Shown piece after piece: positions 25,176 through 35,309 of a stretch of DNA of 64,000 nt. Origin of the DNA: Collinsella sp. GTDB taxonomy: Bacteria; Actinomycetota; Coriobacteriia; Coriobacteriales; Coriobacteriaceae. The notes below the pieces were generated by a model that worked only from the letters and a program-made list of their open reading frames with translations, did not search any database and was not told the origin of the DNA. The position numbers and the translations under genes were made by a program. Every line of letters begins with the position of its first letter. Positions within the stretch are counted from its first letter, which is position 1. The stretch is taken from the NCBI GenBank assembly GCA_019419545.1, contig DXZT01000030.1, positions 69,606 to 133,605 of the forward strand. Direction: 5' to 3'.

Positions 25176-25553
25176 ATGATTCCCGGATCGAACAAGGACC
25201 ATCCGTCCTTCTTAAAGTCGTTTTCTTACGCTATGGAGGGCTTCGTCACCGCCGTCAAGACCGAGCGCAACATTAAGGTCATGCTCGTGGCGGGCGTGTG
25301 CACCGTCATTGCAGGCTGCATCGTGGGGCTCGACATTGCCGAGTGGGCCACGATTATCATCTGTTGCGGCCTGGTGATCCACGGCGAGCTTTGCAATACC
25401 GCCATGGAGGCCATCGTCGACCTGGCGACCCAGGAGCTCCATCCGCTGGCCAAGCGTGCGAAGGACATCGCCGCCGCCTCCGTATACGTTCTTTCCATCA
25501 CCGCCGCGATTGTGGGCTTGCTGGTATTTGCCCACGCGCTCGGCTTTATTTAG
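25176..25553 (+). CDS. dgkA: Diacylglycerol kinase / undecaprenol kinase family protein
   Basis: 125 residues with three membrane helices (about 35-55, 58-75, 100-122) and the family signature ELCNTAMEAIVDL followed by HPLAKRAKDIAAASV. Gram-positive members mostly phosphorylate undecaprenol, recycling the lipid carrier for peptidoglycan. The order ybeY-dgkA-era is conserved in Firmicutes and Coriobacteria, which supports the assignment. Substrate is inferred. Confidence 0.9.
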   Translation: MIPGSNKDHPSFLKSFSYAMEGFVTAVKTERNIKVMLVAGVCTVIAGCIVGLDIAEWATIIICCGLVIHGELCNTAMEAIVDLATQELHPLAKRAKDIAAASVYVLSITAAIVGLLVFAHALGFI

Positions 25554-25565
25554 AAAGGGATTCCC

Positions 25566-26633
25566 ATGTCCGACAATATGCAGCCTGCCGATGAGATTTT
25601 GGACGACGAGTCCCTGGACGCGGTGGATACCGAGGAGCTCGAGGATGTCGAGGAGTTCGACCCGTTTGAGGGTATGAGCGACGAGGAACTCGACGCCCTG
25701 TGCGACGAGGACGATAACCTCGCGGGCTTTGGAGACGTTGAGCCCGGTTTCCGCAGCGGCTTTGTGGCCCTGGTCGGTCGTCCCAACGCTGGCAAGTCTA
25801 CGCTGCTTAATGCCTGCTATGGCAAAAAGGTCGCTATCACCTCGCCGGTGGCCCAGACGACCCGCCGCCGCATGCGCGCCGTCGTCAACCGCCCCGGCTA
25901 CCAGCTGGTCTTTGTCGATACCCCCGGTATTCATAAGCCCAAGGACGGCTTGGGATCCGAGCTCAACAAGAGCGCGTTGTTCGAGCTGAACGATGTTGAT
26001 GTTGTCGCGTTTTTGATTGATGCCACCAAACCGATCGGCAGGGGAGACGCCTGGGTTGCCGAGCGCGTCAAGAACGCTCGTTCCAAGAAGGTCCTGGTGC
26101 TCACCAAGGCCGATGAGGCCGACCCCGCACAGGTCATGGAGCAGCTTAAGGCAGCCCACGAACTCATGGAATATGACGACGAGATCGTGACGTCGTCGGT
26201 CAAGAACTTCAACGTCGATGCATTTATCGAGACCGTTGCGCACTTTTTGCCTGAGGGTCCGCGTTGGTTCCCCGAGGACATGGGTACCGACGCTTCCGAT
26301 GAGACGCTCGTTGCCGAGTTTGTGCGCGAGAAGGTCTTGCGCCGCACCCGTGATGAGATTCCGCACTCCGTTGGCGTGATCTGCGATGCGCTCGAGCAGA
26401 CCAAGAAGGTGCTGCGCGTGCACGCCACCATTTACGTCGAGCGCGAGGGCCAAAAGGGCATCATCATCGGCAAGGGCGGCGAGATGATCAAGCATATCGG
26501 TATCGACGCCCGTCGCGATCTTGAGCGCATTTTTGGCACGCAGGTCTTTTTGGAGCTGGACGTGAAGGTCAAGGCCGGCTGGCGTGACGACGAGGCCCAG
26601 ATTCGCCGCTTTGGCTACAACGCCGAGGACTAA
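25566..26633 (+). CDS. era: GTPase Era with an acidic N-terminal extension
   Basis: 355 residues. A G domain (GRPNAGKST at 71-79, VDTPGIHKP, LTKADEAD) and a C-terminal KH domain (GIIIGKGGEMIKHIG) define Era, which binds the 3' end of 16S rRNA during 30S assembly. Normal Era proteins begin about 5-10 residues before the G1 loop; here about 62 extra residues, nearly half Asp/Glu, come first. AGAAAGGG precedes the ATG, and no later start codon has a comparable site, so the extension appears to be translated. Confidence 0.93.
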   Translation: MSDNMQPADEILDDESLDAVDTEELEDVEEFDPFEGMSDEELDALCDEDDNLAGFGDVEPGFRSGFVALVGRPNAGKSTLLNACYGKKVAITSPVAQTTRRRMRAVVNRPGYQLVFVDTPGIHKPKDGLGSELNKSALFELNDVDVVAFLIDATKPIGRGDAWVAERVKNARSKKVLVLTKADEADPAQVMEQLKAAHELMEYDDEIVTSSVKNFNVDAFIETVAHFLPEGPRWFPEDMGTDASDETLVAEFVREKVLRRTRDEIPHSVGVICDALEQTKKVLRVHATIYVEREGQKGIIIGKGGEMIKHIGIDARRDLERIFGTQVFLELDVKVKAGWRDDEAQIRRFGYNAED

Positions 26634-26648
26634 GGACGCGCGGCGCGC

Positions 26649-27398
26649 ATGGCAGGCTCCCGGACATATCGCACCAAGGTGCTCGTCCTCGACAAGACGA
26701 AGCTTAAAGAGACGGACCTGATCCTGACGATGCTTGACGAGCGGGGTCGGCAGGTTCGTGCCGTGGCAAAGGGCGCCCGCAAACCCGGTGGGCGCCTGGC
26801 TGCGCGCTGCGAGCTGTTCTGTACCGTCGATATGCTGCTCGCGCATGGACGGTCGCTCGACGTGGTTTCCCAGGCCGAGCTTATGGAGGCGCCGCTCAGC
26901 GCTACGCCCGATTACGAGACGACCTGCGCCGCAAGCGCGATCGCCGAGGTCGCGCGCGTATGCTCGTTCGAGGACGCTGAGGACCCGTTTACCTTTGCCA
27001 TCACGCAGCGAGCGCTTGCCCTGGCGGGCAGCGGGCTCGACACAGCGCACATGGATCTACTTGTGGCGGCATATGTCTTTAAGCTGCTGTCGCACGTTGG
27101 CTATCGACCCGATTTTTCGGCCTGCGTGCTGTGCGGAGACCCCATGCTGTCGTATTTTTCAGCCCAGGCGGGCGGTCTCATGTGCGGGTCGTGCGCGTCG
27201 AGCGTTCCAGGTGCCGAACTGGTGTCGACCGGTGAGACCGCATGGCTGCGCGCCCTCATGTCCATGACCTTCGATGCGCTTTTGGCCGAGCGAATCGACC
27301 CGCATACGGCGGCATTCCTGCTCGGGCTTTCGCATGTTTGGGCTGCGACGCACACCGATCAGCGCCTCCGCGCGATGGAATTCATGTTGGGTCGGTGA
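26649..27398 (+). CDS. recO: DNA repair protein RecO
   Basis: 249 residues: N-terminal OB fold (YRTKVLVLDKTKLKETDLILTML, GARKPGGRL) and a helical domain with a four-cysteine zinc site CVLCGD...CGSCA. RecO loads RecA at gaps together with RecR and anneals single strands. It follows era by 15 nt, the usual context. It is the last gene of the mtaB-recO run. Confidence 0.93.
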   Translation: MAGSRTYRTKVLVLDKTKLKETDLILTMLDERGRQVRAVAKGARKPGGRLAARCELFCTVDMLLAHGRSLDVVSQAELMEAPLSATPDYETTCAASAIAEVARVCSFEDAEDPFTFAITQRALALAGSGLDTAHMDLLVAAYVFKLLSHVGYRPDFSACVLCGDPMLSYFSAQAGGLMCGSCASSVPGAELVSTGETAWLRALMSMTFDALLAERIDPHTAAFLLGLSHVWAATHTDQRLRAMEFMLGR

Positions 27399-27536
27399 TG
27401 ATGCGCAGGCGCGGGCTGCTTGTGGTAACATACCGACCTGTTGGTACCTCGACCTTGGTTGTTCGCTCCACCGGCGGCTTCCCAGTCCGAGGCGAATCGA
27501 GTCGCCCGTGGGCGACGCAAAACGAAAGGTGAAACA

Positions 27537-27815
27537 ATGACTGTTTCCAAAGAGCGCAAGGCGGAGCTGACTGCCCAGTTCGGTAACACCCCGGTCGACA
27601 CCGGCAACCCCAAGGTTCAGGTCGCCATCCTGTCCGAGCGCATCAAGGAGCTGACCGAGCACATGAAGTCCCACCAGAAGGACTTCCACACCCGTCGTGG
27701 CCTGCTCATGCTCGTCGGCCGTCGTCGTCGTCTTCTCTCCTACATCAAGAAGAACGACATCGTCGAGTACCGTGAGCTCATCAAGGCTCTGGGCATCCGC
27801 GACAACATCCAGTAG
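27537..27815 (+). CDS. rpsO: 30S ribosomal protein S15
   Basis: 92 residues, slightly longer than the common 88-89, with the helical S15 core (NTGSPEVQVA-like TGNPKVQVAILSERIKELTEHMK; HTRRGLLMLVGRRRRLLSYIKKND). Binds 16S rRNA helices 20-22. ATG 27537 follows ACGAAAGGTGAAACA. The open frame extending to 27441 covers the 5' leader and is not used. As in most bacteria it precedes pnp. Confidence 0.96.
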   Translation: MTVSKERKAELTAQFGNTPVDTGNPKVQVAILSERIKELTEHMKSHQKDFHTRRGLLMLVGRRRRLLSYIKKNDIVEYRELIKALGIRDNIQ

Positions 27816-27830
27816 GATTTGTACATGCTA

Positions 27831-27862
27831 AGAGCGTCCTGCGCAGCGGGGCGCTCTTTTTG
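27831..27862 (+). terminator. Terminator after rpsO
   Basis: AGAGCGTCC pairs with GGGGCGCTCT (one wobble) across TGCGCAGC, followed by TTTTT. Located 15 nt after the rpsO stop, it separates rpsO from pnp. Confidence 0.9.
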
Positions 27863-27928
27863 TGTAAGGGCGCGAACAATCACGCTCTGAAGCGTGGCGG
27901 GGGCAGGGGGCCCGCGTCACATGAGAAG

Positions 27929-27951
27929 CCCGCAGACAAGGGGTCTGCGGG
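27929..27951 (+). promoter_or_regulatory. Leader hairpin next to the pnp ribosome-binding site
   Basis: CCCGCAGAC pairs perfectly with GTCTGCGGG around an AAGGG loop, ending 5 nt before the AAGGAG of pnp. A weaker GC-rich hairpin lies just upstream (27893-27920). In E. coli the pnp leader hairpin is cut by RNase III and then used by PNPase for autoregulation; a similar role here is inferred from position only. Confidence 0.5.
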
Positions 27952-27964
27952 GTTAAGGAGAACA

Positions 27965-30211
<2,247 letters not shown>

Positions 30212-30234
30212 CAGCTCCACATAAGCAGTTCAAC

Positions 30235-30265
30235 AAGGGCGACTCCGCAATGGGGTCGCCCTTTT
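30235..30265 (+). terminator. Terminator after pnp
   Basis: AAGGGCGACTCC pairs with GGGGTCGCCCTT around GCAAT, followed by TTTT. Its 3' end (CCCTTTT) is also the outermost part of the left stem of the palindromic element that starts here, so the two structures share bases. Confidence 0.88.
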
Positions 30266-30404
30266 GCTTGCGCCCGGGAGGGACGCATATGAAGTTTCCT
30301 GCTCTACAGTCCTGCGCAAGACGGAAAGCACATTAAGTGCTTTCCTTTGCGTGCGGAACTCGCGATAAACTTCATATGCGTCCCTCCCGGCGCAAGCAAA
30401 AGGG
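30259..30404 (+). repeat. Structured palindromic element A1 (after pnp)
   Basis: Left arm 30259-30297 and right arm 30367-30404 are complementary over about 38 bp with one bulged C. The 69-nt centre (30298-30366) reads CCTGCTCTACAGTCCTGC, then an inner hairpin GGAAAGCAC-ATTAA-GTGCTTTCC, then GTGCGGAACTCGCGAT. The arms begin within the pnp terminator T-tract. The centre is the near-exact reverse complement of element A2, with compensated changes in the inner hairpin. The core TTCC-TGCTC / TGCGGAACTCGCG also occurs, slightly diverged, in elements B1 and B2 near 52 kb. Confidence 0.85.
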
Positions 30405-30529
30405 CTGGTTAATGCCGCTCGCTATTTAGTTAGACAGTCTATTCAGTAGTCAGATTACAGATCTGTAGATAGCCGCAGCAGCATCTTCCCAGATAAATCC
30501 GACCAAAATAAACCTGTCTCTATTTGGCA

Positions 30530-30662
30530 GGTTTCCCGTGGGGCGGGCACTGATGAAGTTTATCGCGAGTTCCGCACGAACAGGAGGCCACTTAATGTGG
30601 CCTCCGTCGTGAGCAGGACTGTAGAGCAGGAAACTTCATCAGTGCCCGCCCCACGGGAAACC
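30530..30662 (-). repeat. Structured palindromic element A2 (before rnj, inverted relative to A1)
   Basis: Left arm 30530-30561 and right arm 30631-30662 are perfectly complementary over 32 bp, but the outer sequence is unrelated to that of A1 except for the innermost ATGAAGTTT. The centre (30562-30630) is the reverse complement of A1; its inner hairpin is GGAGGCCAC-TTAAT-GTGGCCTCC, differing from A1 at three stem positions with all three partners changed to match. The 125 bp between A1 and A2 (30405-30529) shows no gene, only a small hairpin AAACCTG...CAGGTTT (30510-30534). Confidence 0.85.
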
Positions 30663-30850
30663 GGCGGGATGGACCAGTTCAGATGGGGCTTTGATGCATG
30701 GGTGGTCTGTTGGTGGGCAAATGGGTATCATACTGTGGTTACTGCGTCGAATCTGTGATGCATGTTTGTACGTTCCCGGCGGTCGGTTTGCCAGAAGCGC
30801 CCCGTCGGTTGTTCCAGACCCGTTTCGAAGAAAGGAAACAACACTCACCT

Positions 30851-32521
30851 ATGGCAGCTAAAAAATCATCTCCCTTGAAGATCATCCCGCTCGGCGGCCT
30901 TGACGGCATCGGCAAGAACATGACGGTCTTCGAGTGCGGCGACGACATGGTGCTCGTCGATGCCGGCCTCATGTTCCCCGACGACTCCCAGCCCGGTATC
31001 GACCTGGTGCTTCCCGACTACACCTATGTTTTGGAGAACGAGGAGAAGCTCCGCGGTATCGTCGTCACCCACGGCCACGAGGACCACACCGGTTCGCTTC
31101 CGTATCTGCTGCAGGACCTCAACAATAAGGTGCCCATCTTCTCGAGCAAGCTGACGCTTGGCTTTATCGAGGGCAAGCTTTCTGAGTTCCGCATCCGCGC
31201 GCCCAAGTTCCGCGAGGTTAAGGGCGGCAGCCATGTCAACCTCGGCGGCATCTCGCTCGACTTCTTCTCGATGACGCACTCCATCCCCGGCGCTCTGGGC
31301 GTGTTCATTCGCACCAATCAGGGCACCGTTATGCACACCGGCGACTTTAAGCTCGATCAGACGCCCATCGACGGCGTCACGCCCGACTACGCCGCTATCA
31401 GCCGCTTTGCCAAGCAGGGCATCGACCTGCTGCTTTCCGACTCCACCAATGCCACGGTTCCCGGCTTTACCAAGTCCGAGGCCGAGGTTGGCCCCAATCT
31501 GCTGCACGCCATCAAGAACGCCCCGGGTCGCGTGTTCGTCGCGTCGTTCTCGAGCCATATCCATCGTTTGCAGCAGATCTGCGATGCCGCCCGCAAGTGC
31601 GGCCGTAAGGTCGTTGTGACCGGTCGCTCCATGCTCACTAACACCCGCGTGGCGCGTGAGCTGGGCTACCTCAACATCGACGATGCCGATATCATCGATG
31701 CCTTCGATATCGATAACCTGCCCGACGACAAGATCGTCGTCATGTGCACCGGTTCGCAGGGCGAGCCGCTGTCGGCCCTGTCCCGCATGGCCAATGGCGA
31801 GCACAAGACGCTCTCTATCCACGAGGGCGATACCGTCATCCTCTCGGCAACTCCTGTTCCCGGCAATGAGAAAGCCGTCCAGCAGGTTGTCAACAGCCTT
31901 GCTAAGCTCGGCTGCGACGTGTGGGATAAGAACCGCGCTCTCGTCCACGTCTCGGGCCACGGTAGCCAGGAGGAGCTCAAGCTCCTGATGGCCATGGCTA
32001 AGCCCACGTACTTTATGCCGGTTCACGGTGAGGCCGTGCATCTGCGCGCCCATGCCCAGCTGGCTCGCAAGATGGGCATCAAGGACGATCATATCTTTAT
32101 CCTCGATAACGGCGACACGCTCGAGATGCGCGGCGGTATCGTCAAACGCGGTACGCCCGTCGAGTCCGGCGTCGTCTACGTCGACGGCCTGCGTATCGGC
32201 GATACCGACCCCATCGTCTTGCGCGATCGCCAGAAGCTCGCCAACGACGGTATGGTTACCGCTGTTGCCATCGTCTCGCTCAAGCACAAGAAGATCGAGG
32301 CCATCGAGTTCTCGGGCCGCGGTGTCTCGTTTGCCATCGACGACCAGTTCTCTGAGGATGCCTCCGCGTCCATCATGAAGACGATCGAGAAGGGCAAGTT
32401 TAGCTTTACGAGCAGCGGTTCCGATGCCATTCGCAAGGCCGTGCGTGATTCGCTCTCCAACTTTATTTGGAGCCGTACGCGCACCCGTCCGATGATCATC
32501 CCGGTCGTCATGGAGGTTTAG
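30851..32521 (+). CDS. rnj: Ribonuclease J
   Basis: 556 residues: metallo-beta-lactamase core with HGHEDHTG (His74, His76, Asp78, His79), GDFKLDQTP and SDSTNA, the beta-CASP insert with VMCTGSQGEPLSALSRMANG, and a C-terminal domain ending in a basic segment. RNase J combines endonuclease and 5'-3' exonuclease activity in mRNA decay and rRNA processing. ATG 30851 gives the normal N terminus, but the only purine-rich site (GAAAGGAAAC) is about 12-15 nt away, rather far. The frame extending to 30698 is leader. ftsK starts 2 nt later. Confidence 0.95.
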   Translation: MAAKKSSPLKIIPLGGLDGIGKNMTVFECGDDMVLVDAGLMFPDDSQPGIDLVLPDYTYVLENEEKLRGIVVTHGHEDHTGSLPYLLQDLNNKVPIFSSKLTLGFIEGKLSEFRIRAPKFREVKGGSHVNLGGISLDFFSMTHSIPGALGVFIRTNQGTVMHTGDFKLDQTPIDGVTPDYAAISRFAKQGIDLLLSDSTNATVPGFTKSEAEVGPNLLHAIKNAPGRVFVASFSSHIHRLQQICDAARKCGRKVVVTGRSMLTNTRVARELGYLNIDDADIIDAFDIDNLPDDKIVVMCTGSQGEPLSALSRMANGEHKTLSIHEGDTVILSATPVPGNEKAVQQVVNSLAKLGCDVWDKNRALVHVSGHGSQEELKLLMAMAKPTYFMPVHGEAVHLRAHAQLARKMGIKDDHIFILDNGDTLEMRGGIVKRGTPVESGVVYVDGLRIGDTDPIVLRDRQKLANDGMVTAVAIVSLKHKKIEAIEFSGRGVSFAIDDQFSEDASASIMKTIEKGKFSFTSSGSDAIRKAVRDSLSNFIWSRTRTRPMIIPVVMEV

Positions 32522-32522
32522 T

Positions 32523-35309
32523 TTGGCGCGCGGATCTGCACAAAACGCCAAAGGCAATAAGGCCAATAACCAACCGGCATCTGCTAAGGGTGCCGGTTCC
32601 CATCTGCGTGCCAATAAGGGCCACGAGGCCGACTTCGACGATTTTGAGCCCTTGGTCGAGCCCTCGGCCAACCGCGATATCGCCGGCGTGGTCATCGCCG
32701 TTTTGGCGATTGCGTCCTTCATTGCCGTGATTTCGCCGGCGACCGCACCCGTTACGGCTGCGGTTGCCGGTTTCTACCACCTGGGCTTTGGTCTGGGCGC
32801 CTACGTGCTGCCGATCGTCATTTTGCTGTTTGCCGCCACGCTCTTTTTAGGTGAGGACTCGCCGCTCAACGCGCGCTCGGTCGCGGGCGGAGCCGTGGTC
32901 TTTATCGCCGTTGTCTCCATTCTTTCTCTGATGGTGCCGGGTACGAGCGACTCGTGTGACCTTATGTTCACGCCGCAAAATTTGTCCGCCTCGGGTGGCT
33001 ACATCGGTGCGTTTATTGCGAGTGCGCTGCAGAATGCCCTGGGTAAGCCTATCGCGATGGTAGTCCTGTTGGGTCTTGCCGTCGTTGGTTTTGTCATCAT
33101 CGGCTTTTCTGTGGGTGGCGTGCTGCGCTCTGCTCGCGACCGTGCGGCCGATTTTGCCGAGCGCCGTCGTGCCGACGTCAACGCGAGCCCGTGGGGTGAC
33201 GACGAAGCCCTGTCGGTGCCCGGCGTTGCCCGTCCGCACCTGAGCATTCTTCGTCAAAAGGGCTCCGATGCTGCCGTGACCACGGTCATGGGCAACGATG
33301 TAGACCCGGTTTTGGACGATGACGACGAGGACGAGGATCTGTTTGTCGACGTGTCCGATGCCGTGGAAGCTGAGCGCGCTAAGACGACGCTGTTGCCGCG
33401 CCGCCATGCCAAGAAGGGCAAGGCTGCGCCCAAACTCAATACGAGTGAGCCCGACCCGTCTTGGTCCGAGAGCGAGATTGAGCTCACCGAGGGTGATGAC
33501 GAGGACGACGAGGACGACGAGGCTCCGATTGAGACCGCAAAGACAACTTTGCTGCCGCGTCGCCATGCAAAGCGCGACCAGGTAACCGGTCAGCTTTCGA
33601 TGGAAGACGACCCCGATAAGATCGACGAGTCCGAGCCGCCGTTTGCCGTGAATCCTGTCTCGGCAGCACCTCAGATCCCCGACTTCTTGAAGCATCCCAA
33701 GGTTGCCGATGCGCCTGCCTTGAGTGCTGTCGAATCGGGTGCGGCCAGCGATGGGGGAACGGACGGCGGCGCCGCAGATAACGAGGGCGAAGAAGAGGAC
33801 GGCCTCAAACTTCCGCCACTTGAGATTCTGCATGCCAACCCGCAGTCGGCTTCCGCTGCGTCTTCGGACAAGGAGCTGGAGCAGACCGCTGAGTCACTGC
33901 AATCCACCTTGCTTGAGTTTGGCCGCAGTGCCCGCGTGGTCGGCTGGATCGCCGGCCCCACGGTGACGACCTTTAAGCTGCAACCTGGCGAGGGCGAGCG
34001 CGTGAGCAAGATTTCGAGCCTCGAGGACGATATCGCGCTTTCGCTCGCAGCTCAGTCGGTTCGTATCTTTGCCCCGATCCCCGGCACGTCGCTCGTGGGT
34101 ATCGAGATCCCCAATCGCAAGCGCCAGAACGTCAACCTGGGCGACGTGCTGCCCTATGTGAAGGGCGGTCCGCTCGAGCTCGCCATCGGCCGCGATGCCG
34201 AGGGTACGCCGGTCGTCGCCGACCTCGCCAAGATGCCCCACCTGCTGATCGCCGGCACGACCGGTTCTGGTAAGTCGGTGATGATCAACTCCATCATCAC
34301 GACCCTGCTCATGCGCGCGCTTCCCGAGGACGTTCGCCTGATCATGGTCGACCCCAAGCGCGTCGAGCTCGCGGGCTATAACGGTCTGCCGCATCTTTAC
34401 GTGCCTGTAGTGACCGAGCCCAAGCAGGCCGCGAGCGCTCTGCAATGGGCCGTGTCCGAGATGGAGCGTCGCCTGAAGGTCTTCGAGCGTCTCAATGTAC
34501 GTAAGATCTCGACCTATAACGAAAAGCAGGCCGCCGGCGAGTTTGAACATTACGATAACCCGCCGCAAAAGATGCCCTATCTGGTCATTATCATCGACGA
34601 GCTCTCGGACCTGATGATGGTCGCCGGTAAGGATGTCGAGGCCTCGATCGTGCGTATTGCTCAGCTGGGCCGTGCCGCCGGTATCCACCTTATCGTGGCC
34701 ACGCAGCGCCCGAGCTCCAACGTGGTGACGGGCCTCATTAAGGCCAACATCACCAACCGCATCGCCTTTAACGTCGCCACGGGCATCGACTCGCGCGTCA
34801 TCATCGACCAGATGGGTGCCGAAAAGCTCACCGGTTTGGGCGACATGCTGTTCTCCAAGGTCGACTGGGGCAAGCCTCGCCGTATTCAGGGCTGCTTTGT
34901 CTCGGACGATGAAATCAACGAGATTGTCGAGTTCGTCAAGTCGCAAAGCGAGCCCGACTACCATGAGGAGATCCTGTCGGCTGTGGCGCCCGCTTCCATG
35001 TCCATGGCGGGTGGCGGCATTGTCCGCACCGGAGTTGCCGAGCCGCAAGACGATGATCCGCTCATTTGGGAAGCCGCCCATATTGTGGTGGAATCGCAGC
35101 TGGGCTCCACATCTGGCCTGCAACGCCGCCTTAAGGTTGGCTATGCGCGCGCCGGGCGTATTATGGACATGCTGGAAGAAAAGGGTGTCGTCGGCCCGCC
35201 CGACGGTTCCAAGCCGCGCGAGGTCCTATTGGACGAGGAGGGGCTTGCCGCGCTGGAATCTGTCGACGCCGAGATGGCACGTGAAGATTGTGAGTTTGGA
35301 GGATTCTGA
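32523..35309 (+). CDS. ftsK: DNA translocase FtsK/SpoIIIE
   Basis: 928 residues. N-terminal membrane domain with about four helices (50-205), a long acidic linker (about 260-450), then the motor: Walker A IAGTTGSGKSVMIN near residue 577, Walker B VIIIDELSDLMM, and a C-terminal gamma winged helix (GLQRRLKVGYARAGRIMDMLEEKGVVGPP). It pumps DNA at the septum and activates dimer resolution. The linker holds a duplicated basic motif AKTTLLPRRHAK (from residues 286 and 339), each after an acidic run. Start is TTG 32523 with GGAGG 7 nt upstream, in the end of rnj. Confidence 0.95.
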   Translation: MARGSAQNAKGNKANNQPASAKGAGSHLRANKGHEADFDDFEPLVEPSANRDIAGVVIAVLAIASFIAVISPATAPVTAAVAGFYHLGFGLGAYVLPIVILLFAATLFLGEDSPLNARSVAGGAVVFIAVVSILSLMVPGTSDSCDLMFTPQNLSASGGYIGAFIASALQNALGKPIAMVVLLGLAVVGFVIIGFSVGGVLRSARDRAADFAERRRADVNASPWGDDEALSVPGVARPHLSILRQKGSDAAVTTVMGNDVDPVLDDDDEDEDLFVDVSDAVEAERAKTTLLPRRHAKKGKAAPKLNTSEPDPSWSESEIELTEGDDEDDEDDEAPIETAKTTLLPRRHAKRDQVTGQLSMEDDPDKIDESEPPFAVNPVSAAPQIPDFLKHPKVADAPALSAVESGAASDGGTDGGAADNEGEEEDGLKLPPLEILHANPQSASAASSDKELEQTAESLQSTLLEFGRSARVVGWIAGPTVTTFKLQPGEGERVSKISSLEDDIALSLAAQSVRIFAPIPGTSLVGIEIPNRKRQNVNLGDVLPYVKGGPLELAIGRDAEGTPVVADLAKMPHLLIAGTTGSGKSVMINSIITTLLMRALPEDVRLIMVDPKRVELAGYNGLPHLYVPVVTEPKQAASALQWAVSEMERRLKVFERLNVRKISTYNEKQAAGEFEHYDNPPQKMPYLVIIIDELSDLMMVAGKDVEASIVRIAQLGRAAGIHLIVATQRPSSNVVTGLIKANITNRIAFNVATGIDSRVIIDQMGAEKLTGLGDMLFSKVDWGKPRRIQGCFVSDDEINEIVEFVKSQSEPDYHEEILSAVAPASMSMAGGGIVRTGVAEPQDDDPLIWEAAHIVVESQLGSTSGLQRRLKVGYARAGRIMDMLEEKGVVGPPDGSKPREVLLDEEGLAALESVDAEMAREDCEFGGF

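Noticed and set aside
30405..30529. Possible tRNA or small RNA gene between A1 and A2
   Set aside because: No cloverleaf, no T-loop consensus and no promoter-terminator pair could be found by eye.
30259..30662. Elements A1/A2 as ordinary terminators
   Set aside because: Arms are far longer than needed, neither copy is followed by a T-tract, and pnp already has its own terminator; conserved loops also argue against it.
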